From contig JAJYWN010000038.1 in the NCBI GenBank assembly GCA_021791495.1, positions 1 through 64,000 of the forward strand: a stretch of 64,000 bases of DNA. Reading direction: 5' to 3'. The notes below the pieces were generated by a model. It had not been told where the DNA came from and did not search any database. It was given only the letters and a program-made list of their open reading frames with translations. Positions 51,161 through 60,645 of this stretch are shown here, in pieces (position 1 is the first letter of the stretch; the number at the start of each line of letters is the position of its first letter). The translations under genes and the position numbers were made by a program. This DNA comes from Bacillota bacterium. GTDB taxonomy: Bacteria; Bacillota; Sulfobacillia; JAJYWN01.

Positions 51161-52098
51161 CTGGCTCCCCCGCTTTCCTGCAACTTCCTTTTCAACACCT
51201 CGTAGAAATTCCATCCCCGCCTCCGGATGAGGCGCGCCGATAAGCTGGCTTTTTTCACGATGATGCGGTCTCCGGGCGCAAGGGCGTGCCCACGCTGCCC
51301 GTCCATGGTCAGCATGGTGTCCACGTGCTCTGTCACCACCCGCAGGACCACCGTTTCCTCGGCCGACACCACCACGGCCCGGGCGAAGAAAGTGTGCGGG
51401 CATACCGGTGTGATGATGAGGACGCCGACTTCAGGGCTGACGATGGGACCACCGGCCGACAAGGAATAAGCCGTGGACCCCGTGGGTGTCGCCACAATGA
51501 CGCCATCCGCCGGGTAGGTGGTGACCAGGCGCCCGCCCACCGAGGTCTCGATATTGACGACGCGCGCAAAGGGCCCCTTACTGATGACAATCTCATTCAA
51601 GGCTAGGAAGGAGGGACCGCTCTCACCCGGCGCGCCGGCCGCCGGCTCCACTGTGGCCTCCAGCATCATGCGGGACTCCACGGTGTAGCGGCCCTCCAGG
51701 ATCTTCGGCATAGCGTCGAACAGCTCTGGGACCTCGATTTCCGTGAGGAAACCGAGGTGGCCGAGGTTCACTCCCAAAATGGGTTTGGAGGCCGGAGCGA
51801 GGACTTTCGCCCAGTTCAGGAGGGTGCCGTCTCCACCCAGCACCACTGCGAAATCGCACCAGGCAAGGAGGTCGTCCAGCGGCCGGGCCAATTCAGGGTG
51901 GCCGGCGAGACCGGCATGGTCTGGAAGGAGACCCACTGGGATCTTGCGGCCGATCAGCCAGGCAGTGAGTTCTTGCATAACCTGGCGCGAATCCGGTTTA
52001 TCCAGATTCGGGATGATGGCTACCTTGGGTAACGTTCTGGTCAACGGTGATTCGCTCCCCGGCCCGAACGCATCCTGGACCGTGACTATACGGCCCAT
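51157..52098 (-). CDS. nadK: NAD kinase
   Basis: The 313-residue enzyme phosphorylates NAD to NADP. Motifs: the VVLGGDGTLLNWAKVL GGDG loop, GVNLGHLGFLTEI, the NE block ALNEIVISKG, TYPADGVIVATPTGSTAYSLSAGGPIV, ITPVCPHTF and TMDGQRGHAL. An N-terminal extension of ~24 residues precedes the PKVAIIPNLDKP start. ATG 52098 has AAGGA 6 nt upstream; TTG (LTRTLPKV) is an alternative. Coupled to argR by a 4-nt overlap. Confidence 0.95.
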   Translation of the reverse strand: MGRIVTVQDAFGPGSESPLTRTLPKVAIIPNLDKPDSRQVMQELTAWLIGRKIPVGLLPDHAGLAGHPELARPLDDLLAWCDFAVVLGGDGTLLNWAKVLAPASKPILGVNLGHLGFLTEIEVPELFDAMPKILEGRYTVESRMMLEATVEPAAGAPGESGPSFLALNEIVISKGPFARVVNIETSVGGRLVTTYPADGVIVATPTGSTAYSLSAGGPIVSPEVGVLIITPVCPHTFFARAVVVSAEETVVLRVVTEHVDTMLTMDGQRGHALAPGDRIIVKKASLSARLIRRRGWNFYEVLKRKLQESGGAS

Positions 52099-52495
52099 TA
52101 TGCATCCTTGAATTCGCTGATGGCGGAACTACTCCTCCACCTCACTGATGATTAGTGTTGGACTTTTGGCGAAAATGACGAAAAGGAAGATTATGCAGCG
52201 GCGAAAAGTCATTCGCCTAATCGCATAACGGTGCAGAGCTTCGTTCCTTGAGTTCGGGTAGTGGCTAGGTCCGAGAGATTTCCGACATGGGCTGGTTCGG
52301 GGGGCCAGGAAACTGATAGGTGTTAGGAGGGAATGCACCAGAACCCCGTGAAAAAGAGGGACAAGAAGCCCCGAGCCTGGGCGGCTACTATGATCTCTCC
52401 AAACCCATCGGGAGAGTTCAGGAACTGCTCCCAAGGTGAGTACGTGTCCAACTGAGGACGTTGACAGTGCCCTGCGAAAGGAGCCAGTGACTGCT
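52099..52495. other. Gap between divergent nadK and the RHH gene
   Basis: About 400 nt with no recognisable gene on either strand. A minus-strand open frame at 52129-52434 lacks a ribosome site and family features. The stretch is more AT-rich than its surroundings near 52140-52220 and probably holds the promoters for nadK-argR-recN and for the plus-strand regulator gene. AAAGGAG at 52476-52482 is the ribosome site for the latter. Confidence 0.5.
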
Positions 52496-52798
52496 ATGCG
52501 TGAAGCCCAGGTTTCCTACCGCGAGAAACGGACGCGCCTCACGATATCGGTGTCCGAAGGCCTGCTCAAGGCTATTGACAACTATATCGCCACCATTGCC
52601 AAGAGGGTCTCCCGGTCCGACCTGATTGGGGCCGCTGTCACCGTATACCTGCAACACCGCCGGCAAGAAACGGTTGACGAGGCTTTCCGGGCCATGGTGA
52701 TTGACCGTGCGTACCGAACAGAGGCCGAAGGTATCGCGGCCGAATTCGAGACCGGCGAAAGCGGACGGGGCGGATGCGGAACTCGTCGCGGCTTCTAG
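52496..52798 (+). CDS. Ribbon-helix-helix (CopG/MetJ-like) DNA-binding protein
   Basis: The 100-residue protein contains a ribbon-helix-helix core, [41 protein letters not shown] (read in parts): a basic strand, two amphipathic helices and the turn VSRSD. A charged tail follows. RHH proteins bind operators as dimers and are often antitoxins, but no toxin gene lies nearby. ATG 52496 has AAAGGAG 13 nt upstream; GTG 52487 is another candidate. It overlaps the convergent tlyA end by 4 nt. It is the only plus-strand gene in this core region. Confidence 0.65.
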   Translation: MREAQVSYREKRTRLTISVSEGLLKAIDNYIATIAKRVSRSDLIGAAVTVYLQHRRQETVDEAFRAMVIDRAYRTEAEGIAAEFETGESGRGGCGTRRGF

Positions 52799-53802
52799 TG
52801 GTGTCTTGCCGCTATGATCTCCGCTTCGTACAGAGTGGCTTCGATGACGCCATCTAGGCCGGTTTCTTGACTCCGAATAGCGGGCGTTCCGACGGTCTCG
52901 GTGACTTCGCTTTGGGCCCGGCGCAGCCAGAGAAGGAACTCGATGTTCCCTTCGGGACCCGTCACCGGCGAACAGGTGAGTCCAGCCGCCCTCAGGCCGA
53001 GGGTCGACGCCGCAGCTACAACTTTCTTAATGACTTCACGATGGACGCTCGGGTCGCGCACGACGCCGTGTTTACCCACCTGCCCTCGCCCTGCTTCGAA
53101 TTGGGGTTTTATCAGGGCGATGATGTCCCCGGGCGGCTGCAGAAGGCTTTGCACGGGGGGAAGGATGCGGTCCAGGGAGATGAAGGACACGTCGATGGTG
53201 GCCAAACTAGGAAGCGGAACGCCCTCGCACCGGTCAGTGCCCAGGTAGTCGCCCCGGTCGCTGCCCCGATCGCCTGCCTTCAAGGTCATCGTCACGGTCG
53301 CCGCAAGAGATTCGGGGGTGAGATATCGGGCGTTCGTGCGCTCCAGGACGACGACCCGCGGGTCTTGACGAAGCTTCCAGGCCAGCTGCCCGTAGCCGAC
53401 ATCCACAGCGTAGACTCGGGCGGCCCCGCGGCTCAGCAGTACATCGGTGAAGCCGCCGGTGGAGGCGCCAATATCAATGGCGACACGCCCCGCCACGGGG
53501 ACGTCGAAAACGTTCAATGCTTTCTCGAGCTTCAGCCCACCGCGACTCACGTACGGGATGGCATCGCCCCGCACTTCTAAGGCCACATCTCGCGGCAGCT
53601 TGGTGCCGGGACGGTCCACAAGTGACCCCGCGGCGTACACCAGTCCCGCCAGGATCTGCGCCTGAGCTTTCTCACGGCTGGGGGCCAGCCCGCGGTCGAA
53701 GAGAAGAACGTCGGCGCGCTCTTTCCCCGTGCCGGCGTCCTCGCGGCCTCCTGCACCCGCTCCTCCGCCTCCGCCGGCTGCCTTCCCTGCTGTTTTGGCC
53801 AC
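52795..53802 (-). CDS. tlyA: TlyA family rRNA methyltransferase (hemolysin A-like)
   Basis: The 335-residue protein has an S4-like RNA-binding domain ([25 protein letters not shown]), [13 protein letters not shown], and an FtsJ-type methyltransferase core with SAM motif [37 protein letters not shown] and [11 protein letters not shown]. TlyA 2'-O-methylates 16S and 23S rRNA. The N-terminal ~25 residues are a Gly-rich tail beyond the normal start. An Asp/Gly-rich insert ([17 protein letters not shown]) lies between motifs. It lies after dxs in conserved order. Confidence 0.92.
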   Translation of the reverse strand: MAKTAGKAAGGGGGAGAGGREDAGTGKERADVLLFDRGLAPSREKAQAQILAGLVYAAGSLVDRPGTKLPRDVALEVRGDAIPYVSRGGLKLEKALNVFDVPVAGRVAIDIGASTGGFTDVLLSRGAARVYAVDVGYGQLAWKLRQDPRVVVLERTNARYLTPESLAATVTMTLKAGDRGSDRGDYLGTDRCEGVPLPSLATIDVSFISLDRILPPVQSLLQPPGDIIALIKPQFEAGRGQVGKHGVVRDPSVHREVIKKVVAAASTLGLRAAGLTCSPVTGPEGNIEFLLWLRRAQSEVTETVGTPAIRSQETGLDGVIEATLYEAEIIAARHH

Positions 53803-53819
53803 AACGGCTTCCGCCTTCC

Positions 53820-55718
53820 CTAATCCGCGGCTCCGCTGCGCGCCGCCAGCGAGCGCACAGCCGCCACGATGCCGTCGGCGTTCAGCCCATAGTTCGAACG
53901 CAACCAGGCCGGCGGGCCGTGTTCCACCATTTCATTGGGGAACCCCAGAAGTCTCACCTGGACCTTGTCCAAGAGGCCCTTGGCGGCCAGTAATTCCAGG
54001 ACGGCGGAACCGAATCCGCCCAGCACCGAGTTCTCTTCCACACACAGGAGCCGGCCCGTGCCGGTAGCCAGGTTCAGAATGAGTTCCTCGTCCAGTGGCT
54101 TTACGAAGCGGGCGTTGGCCACCGCCACGCGGAGTCCGTCTTCGGCCAGACGCCCGGCCGCCTCCATGGCGGGGGCCACCATGGCTCCCACGGCCAAAAT
54201 CGCCGCGTCCTCGCCCTTCTTCAGAATCTCAGCCTTACCCACCGGCATGACCTGCAGGTCCTGGTCGAGTGCCACCCCCAGCCCCGCCCCCCGGGGATAG
54301 CGGACGGCCACCGGCCCGTTGATTCCGGCCAGCGCCGTTTTCAGCATGTGTTGCAGTTCATTCTCGTCCTTGGGGGCCATGATGACCATGTTCGGCAGGG
54401 GCCGCAGATAGGACAAGTCATATAGACCGTGGTGCGTCGGTCCGTCGTCCCCCACCACGCCGGCGCGGTCGATGGCGAAGACCACGTGCAGGTTTTGCAG
54501 GCAGACATCATGGTAGACCTGGTCGAAGGCGCGCTGCAGGAAGGTGGAGTAAATGGCGCACACAGGCCGGATGCCGGCCGTCGCCAGGCCGGCCGCGAAA
54601 GTCACGGCGTGCTGCTCGGCGATCCCCACGTCGAAGTACCGCGCGGGAAAGGCTTCCTCCAAGTAGTTCAGGCCGGTCCCCTCGGGCATGGCCGCGGTGA
54701 TGCCTACCACCCGCGGGTCCTCCGCCGCCAGCTTTACCAGGGTCTTCCCAAAAACCGAAGTATAGGAGGCCGGGCCGTTGTTCTTGCGGCGCTCCCCTGT
54801 GTCGGGGTCGAAAAGTCCGGGGTTGTGATAGGTCCCCGGGTTATCCTCCGCCGGCGCGTAGCCCTTACCTTTCTTGGTCACAAAGTGGACGAAGACGGGG
54901 CGTCCTTTCATCTCCTTGGCTTCGCGGAGCACGTCCATGACCGCGCTGAGGTTATGGCCGTCCACCGGCCCCAGATAGGTGAAGCCCAATTCCTCGAAAA
55001 TCACGCCGTGGACCAGCAAGTACTTCAGCCGGTTCTTGATGTGGCCGACATTCGCCGTGATTCGCCGTCCCAAGACGCCGGTCATGGCCCGCTCCAAGTC
55101 GGTCTTGGCCCGGGAGTAATACGGGTGGGACCGGATGCGGTTAAGGTAGCGGGCCATAGCGCCCACGTTCCGGTCGATGGACATGCGGTTGTCGTTCAGG
55201 ATGACGATGAGGTTGGTCTTGGCCAGGCCGGCATTGTTCAGACCTTCGAAAGCCTCACCGCCCGTGAGGGCGCCATCGCCGATGACGGCCACCACGTGGT
55301 AGTCCTCACCCTTGAGGTCGCGGGCGACAGCCATGCCCATGGCCGCGGAGATGGAGGTGCTGGCATGGCCCGTCCCAAAGGCGTCGTAGGGGCTTTCACC
55401 CCGTTTTGGGAACCCAGAGAGACCTCCCGCCTGGCGCAGGGATTTTTCGAAGGCTTCGCGACGGCCGGTTAGGATCTTGTGCGCGTAAGCCTGGTGACCC
55501 ACGTCCCAGACGATCTTGTCGCGCGGGGTGTCAAAGATGCGGTGCAGGGCTACGGTAATCTCCACCGTCCCCAGGCTGGAGCCCAGGTGCCCTCCGGTCC
55601 GGGCTACGGTCTCGATCATGATCCGGCGTAGCTCGGCGGCGACTTCCGGTAGTTTTTCTTCGGGAACCTTCTTCAGATCGCCTGGCAGGGAGATCTGGTC
55701 CATGATAGACGTCGGCAT
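53820..55718 (-). CDS. dxs: 1-deoxy-D-xylulose-5-phosphate synthase
   Basis: The 632-residue TPP enzyme joins pyruvate and glyceraldehyde-3-phosphate, starting the MEP isoprenoid pathway. Signatures: [58 protein letters not shown] motif [43 protein letters not shown] and [15 protein letters not shown]. The start ATG 55718 is chosen for GAGGAA about 10 nt upstream; ATG 55703 or GTG 55739 are possible. Product feeds IspA at 61146-62021. Confidence 0.95.
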   Translation of the reverse strand: MPTSIMDQISLPGDLKKVPEEKLPEVAAELRRIMIETVARTGGHLGSSLGTVEITVALHRIFDTPRDKIVWDVGHQAYAHKILTGRREAFEKSLRQAGGLSGFPKRGESPYDAFGTGHASTSISAAMGMAVARDLKGEDYHVVAVIGDGALTGGEAFEGLNNAGLAKTNLIVILNDNRMSIDRNVGAMARYLNRIRSHPYYSRAKTDLERAMTGVLGRRITANVGHIKNRLKYLLVHGVIFEELGFTYLGPVDGHNLSAVMDVLREAKEMKGRPVFVHFVTKKGKGYAPAEDNPGTYHNPGLFDPDTGERRKNNGPASYTSVFGKTLVKLAAEDPRVVGITAAMPEGTGLNYLEEAFPARYFDVGIAEQHAVTFAAGLATAGIRPVCAIYSTFLQRAFDQVYHDVCLQNLHVVFAIDRAGVVGDDGPTHHGLYDLSYLRPLPNMVIMAPKDENELQHMLKTALAGINGPVAVRYPRGAGLGVALDQDLQVMPVGKAEILKKGEDAAILAVGAMVAPAMEAAGRLAEDGLRVAVANARFVKPLDEELILNLATGTGRLLCVEENSVLGGFGSAVLELLAAKGLLDKVQVRLLGFPNEMVEHGPPAWLRSNYGLNADGIVAAVRSLAARSGAAD

Positions 55719-55793
55719 TTTCCGCACATTCCTCGCCACATTGTCGAAGTTGTCGAAGTGGGTCGTCCTCAGTGTTAGCCTTTCGACACGGGG

Positions 55794-56420
55794 TTATTTT
55801 TTCGGGTTTCGACGCGTTCTCCGGCTTCCCCTCCGACCATTACCGCCATCAATGAGTCGCAGAACGTCGAACCCGAAGCGCCGCTCGAACCAAGACGTCA
55901 CGCGTCCGACAAAAAGCGTGATCTCGAAAGAACGGGCGATGGCCACCTTCTTCCCCGCGGCCTTGCCGCCGGCGGTCAGGGCGGCGGCAAGGGACACGAA
56001 GAGCCCGGTAACCACGTGAGAGTATGGAGTCTCGGCGGGCGATATCAGATGCAGGATGACGGCGGCGGCGATGGCGCCGGAGACGGTGCCGGCAATGTCC
56101 CCGATGACATCGTTAGTCAGGCTGCTGACCTTGTCAGCGTGCCGTATTAGACGGATGGCATGCGCGGCGGCGCCGATGCGCTTGGCGGCCATGGCGTGGA
56201 AAGGCTTCTCGTCGCCCACGGCCACGGCCAGCCCAAGCATATCGAAAAGGACGCCGATGGCGATGACAAAAAGGAGAACGAGGAAACCAAGGATGGGAGC
56301 CAGCCGACGGGCGGCGGTGTCGGACAGGAATCCGACCGGCGCGGCCAGGATGAAGGTCAAAAGGCCGATGCCGAGCCCTCGCATAAGGACCGCTTGCCAC
56401 CGGCCATTGCCATTACTCAT
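55794..56420 (-). CDS. Conserved membrane protein resembling a CNNM/CorB transmembrane domain
   Basis: The 208-residue protein has about four helices. The central block VLFDMLGLAVAVGDEKPFHAMAAKRI and HADKVSSLTNDVIGDIAGTVSGA is a conserved pattern of membrane proteins usually named Mg2+/Co2+ transporter CorB-like and found near dxs in Clostridia. There are no CBS or CorC domains, and the tail is short and very basic (RRGSRRTRRNPKK). A role in ion movement is unproven. ATG 56420 is preferred; TTG 56432 is possible. It precedes dxs by 75 nt. Confidence 0.6.
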   Translation of the reverse strand: MSNGNGRWQAVLMRGLGIGLLTFILAAPVGFLSDTAARRLAPILGFLVLLFVIAIGVLFDMLGLAVAVGDEKPFHAMAAKRIGAAAHAIRLIRHADKVSSLTNDVIGDIAGTVSGAIAAAVILHLISPAETPYSHVVTGLFVSLAAALTAGGKAAGKKVAIARSFEITLFVGRVTSWFERRFGFDVLRLIDGGNGRRGSRRTRRNPKK

Positions 56421-57323
56421 ATAAGAGTCCAATCACCTCATCATGAAAGCAGCAGGTGGTGACGAACCGGGTAAATGTTGCGGCATAGGTCCAGCAGGCT
56501 TTCCCTCGCGGTTCACCCTGGTGTCGCCACCCGGGCGGTTTCCCTTTACGACCGCTCTGCCACGTCGCCGCCGGCAGCGCTGGATCGCCACTAAGGCCAC
56601 ACTGTAATCCCCGATCCGTCTCCGAAGAACAGCCTAGGAGTTTTCCCCGACGATGCGGAGCCTCTTCCTATCCCCTTTTGCAGCTGAGATTTCGGATGGC
56701 TGTGCCCGGGCCGGTCCGGCCGGACCGTTTCCTGACAGAACCCATCTTCCGCCTCAACCACTCAGGGCAGGCTACACTGCACACCGCGCCGGACCGTTCC
56801 ATTCGGCACCGCATGCAGGTACAACTCTGGGCCGTAGCACGTCTGCTCGGTGCAGGCACCACGGGCCCAGGCCTCCACGGAGGCAGGGTCAGGATCTACA
56901 TGCCATTGTAGGTTGCCCCGTCCTCCTTTTCTCCCAGCACCAGCCCCCGACTGGGCGTCGGCGGCCAACACCAGGAGCTTCATCGATGTGCCCTTGACGG
57001 ATTTTTAGCCCCGTCCTCAGAAGCGGTCGCACCGACTAGGATACTGCACCACCTGCAAAGTCTTTAGAATGCTGTTGATTTGTTAGGGTACAAGACGTTG
57101 CTTGATTATAGCATATCGTCCTGGTTGCTACAAAGGAGCCTGGCGCCGGACATGATACGTTATGAAGGCAGTAGCGGCCTTCATGAACGGTGTACTCATG
57201 TTTGCATAACCTTTAGGCCGCCTGTCTCGATGAAGCTCGCCGCGCCGCAAACGCAGGAAACTTAAGGTCTTCCGAGAAGTCAAGGTGCTAAACAGATGGG
57301 CTCCGACAAGGAGGATGAGGCAG
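56421..57323. other. 900-nt gap at the border of the plus-strand island, with a possible structured leader
   Basis: No convincing gene is seen on either strand. A minus-strand frame at 56762-56983 (73 residues, four Cys) is the most protein-like but has no clear family. On the minus strand at 56507-56519, AGGGTGAACCGCG resembles the T-box core AGGGTGGNACCGCG but lacks the UGG that pairs with tRNA. A perfect 8-bp stem (ATGAAGGC/GCCTTCAT, 57162-57184) lies near the island promoter side. AAGGAGG at 57308-57314 is the ribosome site of the next gene. Confidence 0.45.
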
Positions 57324-58445
57324 GTGTCCAAGGTAGTAGTCCTCGGCGGCGCCGGGGACATGGGTAGCCGCACCGTTCGGGAACTGTGCCGGGAGAATGG
57401 CCAAGGTATCGTCGACGAGGTGGTCATCGCCGACTTCCGCGTGGATAAAGCGCAGAAGCTGGCCGACGAGATCGGGGGAAAAGCTCGGGCCCTTTTTGTC
57501 GACGCGCGCCAGAAAGAGTCAGTCGTGGAGGCTGTTCGGGGAGCCGGCGTCGTGGTCAATACGGTCGGGCCGTTCTACCGGTACGCCGAAGGCGTCCTGG
57601 CGGCGGTCATCGAGGCCGGTGTGGACTACGTGGATATTTGCGATGACGACGACGCCACCATGAAGCTCTTGGCTTTCGACTCCATGGCCCGGCGGCGCGG
57701 GGTTACGGCGGTCATCGGTAACGGTTGGACCCCTGGCATCAGCAACCTCCTGGCCCGGATGGGCGCCGACCAGATGGACCGGGCGCGCGACATCGACCTG
57801 GTGTGGGTCGGCAGCACCGCCGACAGCGAGGGCGAGGCCGTTATCAAACACGTCATCCACGCCATCACCCGAGATGTGCCCATGTATCTGGACGGTGCCT
57901 GGACCAGTGTCCCGGCGCTTTCCGGCGTGAAAACCTTCCCCATCTCCGACCCCATCGGGCCCGTGCCCGCCTATTTCTGCGGCCATCCCGAAGCCCTCAC
58001 CATCCCCAGGTTCATCGACGGGCTACGGAACGTGACCGTCCGTGGCTACCTGTTGCCCGACGAAATCCAGAAAGTGGCGCGGGGCCTCATCGATCTCGAC
58101 CTGGTGAGCACCGAGAAGAAGATTGACGCCATCGCCGGATTGATGCAACCCATGCTTCCCTTGCTTTCATCCATCGGTGAGAAAACTCCCCCGCCCCTCT
58201 CGGCCATCCGCGTCGATGTATGGGGAGTGAAGGACGGCAAGGCCGCTCACGCGGGTTATTGCAGCGTGGACAGCATGGACCGCCTGACCGGCATTCCGCC
58301 GGCGGTGGTGACTAGGATGCTCCTTAAGGGACAGATCCCGAAACTGGGCGGTGTTTTCGCCCCCGAGGGTATCGTGCCGCCCAAGCCTTTCTTCGCGGCC
58401 TTGGCCGAGCGGGATATCGAAGTGGAGGAGGTGGGCGAGCCATGA
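57324..58445 (+). CDS. Saccharopine dehydrogenase-like NAD(P)-binding oxidoreductase
   Basis: The 373-residue protein starts with a Rossmann fold, VSKVVVLGGAGDMGSRTVREL, then DARQKESVVEAVRGAGVVVNTVGPFYRYAEGVL, YVDICDDDDATMKLL and the second-domain start GWTPGISNLLARMGADQM. This is the saccharopine dehydrogenase family in the broad sense, whose many bacterial members have unknown substrates. GTG start with AAGGAGG 9 nt upstream. An SCP2-domain gene follows at once, a pairing that suggests a lipid-like or hydrophobic substrate. No lysine-degradation genes lie nearby. Confidence 0.82.
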   Translation: MSKVVVLGGAGDMGSRTVRELCRENGQGIVDEVVIADFRVDKAQKLADEIGGKARALFVDARQKESVVEAVRGAGVVVNTVGPFYRYAEGVLAAVIEAGVDYVDICDDDDATMKLLAFDSMARRRGVTAVIGNGWTPGISNLLARMGADQMDRARDIDLVWVGSTADSEGEAVIKHVIHAITRDVPMYLDGAWTSVPALSGVKTFPISDPIGPVPAYFCGHPEALTIPRFIDGLRNVTVRGYLLPDEIQKVARGLIDLDLVSTEKKIDAIAGLMQPMLPLLSSIGEKTPPPLSAIRVDVWGVKDGKAAHAGYCSVDSMDRLTGIPPAVVTRMLLKGQIPKLGGVFAPEGIVPPKPFFAALAERDIEVEEVGEP

Positions 58446-58503
58446 CGACTTGCGCCGCGGATTGGGCGCCCGATGGCGCCGGGTCGGCCTCCCTGCAGGG
58501 TGT

Positions 58504-58827
58504 TTGGCCGGTTTCGCGGAGAAGGTCAACGCCCACAAGCTGGTCCAGAAGATGATGAAGGATTGGACACGGAACATCGTCCTGGACGTTACGGATTCCG
58601 GGTCGGCTTGGACGCTGGCGGTGGTGGACGGAAAAGTGGCGGAAGTGCGCGCGGGGCGGTCTGAGCCGGCCCATGTGACGCTGGCGGCTCCGGAAGCCGT
58701 CTTAGCCGGCATCTTCGAAGGAAAGCTGAACCCGGCCAAGGAATTTTCGGCGGGCCGCCTGAAGTTCAGCGGCTCTTCTAAGGACGAGATGCGTCTGGAC
58801 GCCGTCGTCCAGTACGTTTGGAAGTAG
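58504..58827 (+). CDS. SCP2 sterol-carrier-domain protein, 5' end unclear (possible frameshift)
   Basis: The 107-residue reading covers most of an SCP2 domain: FAEKVNAHKLVQKMMKDWTR, NIVLDVTDSG, WTLAVVDGKVAEV, HVTLAAPEAVLAGIFEGKLNPAKEF and LKFSGS. SCP2 domains bind hydrophobic ligands. TTG 58504 has no good ribosome site. An ATG at 58442 has an excellent one (GGAGGAGGTGGG) but is in another frame, which closes after ~36 codons. A single-base change near 58500 would join the two into a normal gene overlapping the preceding stop. TTG 58450 in frame is a further start option. Confidence 0.7.
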   Translation: MAGFAEKVNAHKLVQKMMKDWTRNIVLDVTDSGSAWTLAVVDGKVAEVRAGRSEPAHVTLAAPEAVLAGIFEGKLNPAKEFSAGRLKFSGSSKDEMRLDAVVQYVWK

Positions 58828-58845
58828 GCGCGAGGCGATGCTGCC

Positions 58846-60213
58846 GTGCTGAAGAAATCATTGCGGTTACGCACTCTGGTAGCGGCGTCGGCCGGGTTGG
58901 CCTTGGCGTCCAGCGTTTTCACCGCCGCCGTTCAGGTGGCCGGGTTGTCCGGAATGGGTCTGGCCTGGCTGGCAATCGCTGTGGGCGGAGCCGTGTGCGT
59001 CCTGGCCGCCTGGAACTTCTCGGAACTGTGCGCTGCCTTCCCCAACGCCGGCGGGGTTTCGGTCTACGTGCGGGAGGCCTTCGGATCGACCCTTTCGCTG
59101 ACGGTCAGCCTCCTGTACGTGGTTTTGGCGTGGGCGGCGGGCGCGGCCGAGGCGTACGTTTTCGCCACGGTCTTGTCGGTGCTCTTCCGCGGCTTGCCGG
59201 TGCTCAGTCAGATCCCTCCTATCGTGTGGGTTCTAGCCACCCTCGGTTTCTTTTTCGTGATTAACTTGCGCGGCGTGGAGCTGGCCGGTCGCGTTCAAGA
59301 CCTGATGACCTACACCATGTTCGGCGTCCTGTTGGTGGTGTCGCTGGCGGCCTGGCTGTTGCCGGGAACGGCCGCCGGCGGTACGGGAGTCGGCGCGGGA
59401 GTCGGCGCGGGAGCCGCCGGCGCCAAAGCCATTGCCGGTGTAGCGCCGGGCTTTGGTTCTTTCCTTCAGGCCATCGCCTACTCGGTCTACCTCTTCATCG
59501 GTTTTGAGTGGATCACGCCTCTGGTGGAAGAGTCTGAAGACCGCATGTTCCTGCCCAGGGCCATGCCCCTGGCCGTCGCCGGGCTCGCCGTCAGCTACGC
59601 CTTATTTGCCGAAGCTATGGCGACGCGCGTTCCCTTGAGCCAGCTCGCCCAGTCTCCTACGCCTCACCTCCTGTACGGGCAGGCCATCGGAGGGAACACG
59701 GGGCTGCTGGTGCTGGTCGCCGTGAGTTTTCTGGCCACTTTCACGTCTTTCAACGCCGGGATGATGGGAACGTCCCGTCTGGTCTACGCCATGGCCCGCG
59801 AAGGCGCGCTGCCGCCGGCTTTATCGAAGGTCCATCTGACCTACTTCACGCCTTGGTCGGCTCTCCTCTTCATGTTCCTGGTCGAGGCCGTCCTTTCCGT
59901 GGTCCTCATTTACACGGGGCAGTTCACGGTGCCGATCCTGTTGGCGGCGGCCATCGAGAGCACCATCTATGCCCTGGCGGCGCTGGCAGTGCTGAAACTG
60001 CGGAAGAGCCAGCCTGGTCTGGAGCGGCCCTACCGGGCGCCGGGTGGAGCCGCCCAGCCCGTCGTCACAGCCGTGCTTTTCACGGCCCTCGCCTTGGGGG
60101 TGCTCCTGCCTCCGACTCCGGTCGCCGTCCCGGTAGGGTTCGCCATAGGCCTGGCCGGCGCGTGGCTCTACGCGAGATTCGTGGCGCCGCGCCTGGCCGA
60201 GACGAGTGGCTAG
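58846..60213 (+). CDS. APC-superfamily amino acid permease
   Basis: The 455-residue protein has ~12 membrane helices. Helix 1 has ASAGLALASSVFTAAVQVAG in place of the usual GxxGxG start. FSELCAAFPNAGGVSVYVREAFG is a typical helix 3 region, and FIGFEWITPLVEESEDRMFLPRAMP marks helix 6 onward. The end has LRKSQPGLERPYRAPGG. It would import amino acids or amines by ion coupling. Substrate is unknown. A Gly/Ala linker (GGTGVGAGVGAGAAGAKA) lies between helices. It follows the SCP2 gene by 18 nt, so it belongs to the same unit. Confidence 0.87.
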   Translation: MLKKSLRLRTLVAASAGLALASSVFTAAVQVAGLSGMGLAWLAIAVGGAVCVLAAWNFSELCAAFPNAGGVSVYVREAFGSTLSLTVSLLYVVLAWAAGAAEAYVFATVLSVLFRGLPVLSQIPPIVWVLATLGFFFVINLRGVELAGRVQDLMTYTMFGVLLVVSLAAWLLPGTAAGGTGVGAGVGAGAAGAKAIAGVAPGFGSFLQAIAYSVYLFIGFEWITPLVEESEDRMFLPRAMPLAVAGLAVSYALFAEAMATRVPLSQLAQSPTPHLLYGQAIGGNTGLLVLVAVSFLATFTSFNAGMMGTSRLVYAMAREGALPPALSKVHLTYFTPWSALLFMFLVEAVLSVVLIYTGQFTVPILLAAAIESTIYALAALAVLKLRKSQPGLERPYRAPGGAAQPVVTAVLFTALALGVLLPPTPVAVPVGFAIGLAGAWLYARFVAPRLAETSG

Positions 60214-60234
60214 AACCAGAGAGGGGCGACATGT

Positions 60235-60645
60235 GTGGACAAACCCGGGCATGTGCTTGGTGCTCTAGCCTTTATCACCCAAGGTGACCGTATCCTTCTC
60301 GTCAAATGGCGTTCTAAAGGGCAGTATTGGAGTCTGCCTGGCGGCACGGTCGAATTAGGTGAGTCGATCGAGGACGCAGCCCTGCGGGAGGTGTTTGAAG
60401 AGACCGGACTGAGGGTGCGCGTCAAACGGGTTGTGGGGGTCTATTCCAAACCTTCCGAAGGGGCTGTCGCGGTCACTGTCGAGGCAGAGGTGATCGGGGG
60501 GGAACTGGCGCAGGAGACTGAGGAAACCATGAGTGCGGCTTTCTTCCCCACCGGAGCCCTACCCGTGCCGGTGATGGCGCATCTCCGGCAACGCGTGGAT
60601 GACTTCTGCGCCGGTCAGCCGCAGGCGTTTCTTCGTACTCAGTGA
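60235..60645 (+). CDS. Nudix hydrolase
   Basis: The 136-residue protein has the Nudix box GGTVELGESIEDAALREVFEETGL at ~residues 36-59, preceded by ILLVKWRSKGQYWSLP. The family hydrolyses nucleoside diphosphates linked to other groups; MutT-like or dinucleotide substrates are possible. GTG start with GAGGGG 6 nt upstream. It lies 21 nt after the permease gene and overlaps the end of the oppositely oriented Nudix gene by 7 nt. Confidence 0.85.
   Translation: MDKPGHVLGALAFITQGDRILLVKWRSKGQYWSLPGGTVELGESIEDAALREVFEETGLRVRVKRVVGVYSKPSEGAVAVTVEAEVIGGELAQETEETMSAAFFPTGALPVPVMAHLRQRVDDFCAGQPQAFLRTQ

Noticed and set aside
52129-52434. 101-codon minus-strand frame upstream of the RHH gene
   Set aside because: No ribosome site and no conserved features. 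It covers the likely promoter region.
52496-52798. Toxin-antitoxin module
   Set aside because: Only the RHH protein is present. The downstream partner is the convergent tlyA, and no toxin-sized frame adjoins it.
56461-56640. Firm call of a c-di-AMP (ydaO) riboswitch or T-box
   Set aside because: Some blocks resemble each class, but the key invariant parts (UGG of the T-box; the CAGCUAACC end of ydaO) are missing, so it is listed only as a weak finding.
56762-56983. 73-residue Cys-containing minus-strand peptide gene
   Set aside because: No clear ribosome site and no recognisable family. Possible remnant only, mentioned under the gap entry.
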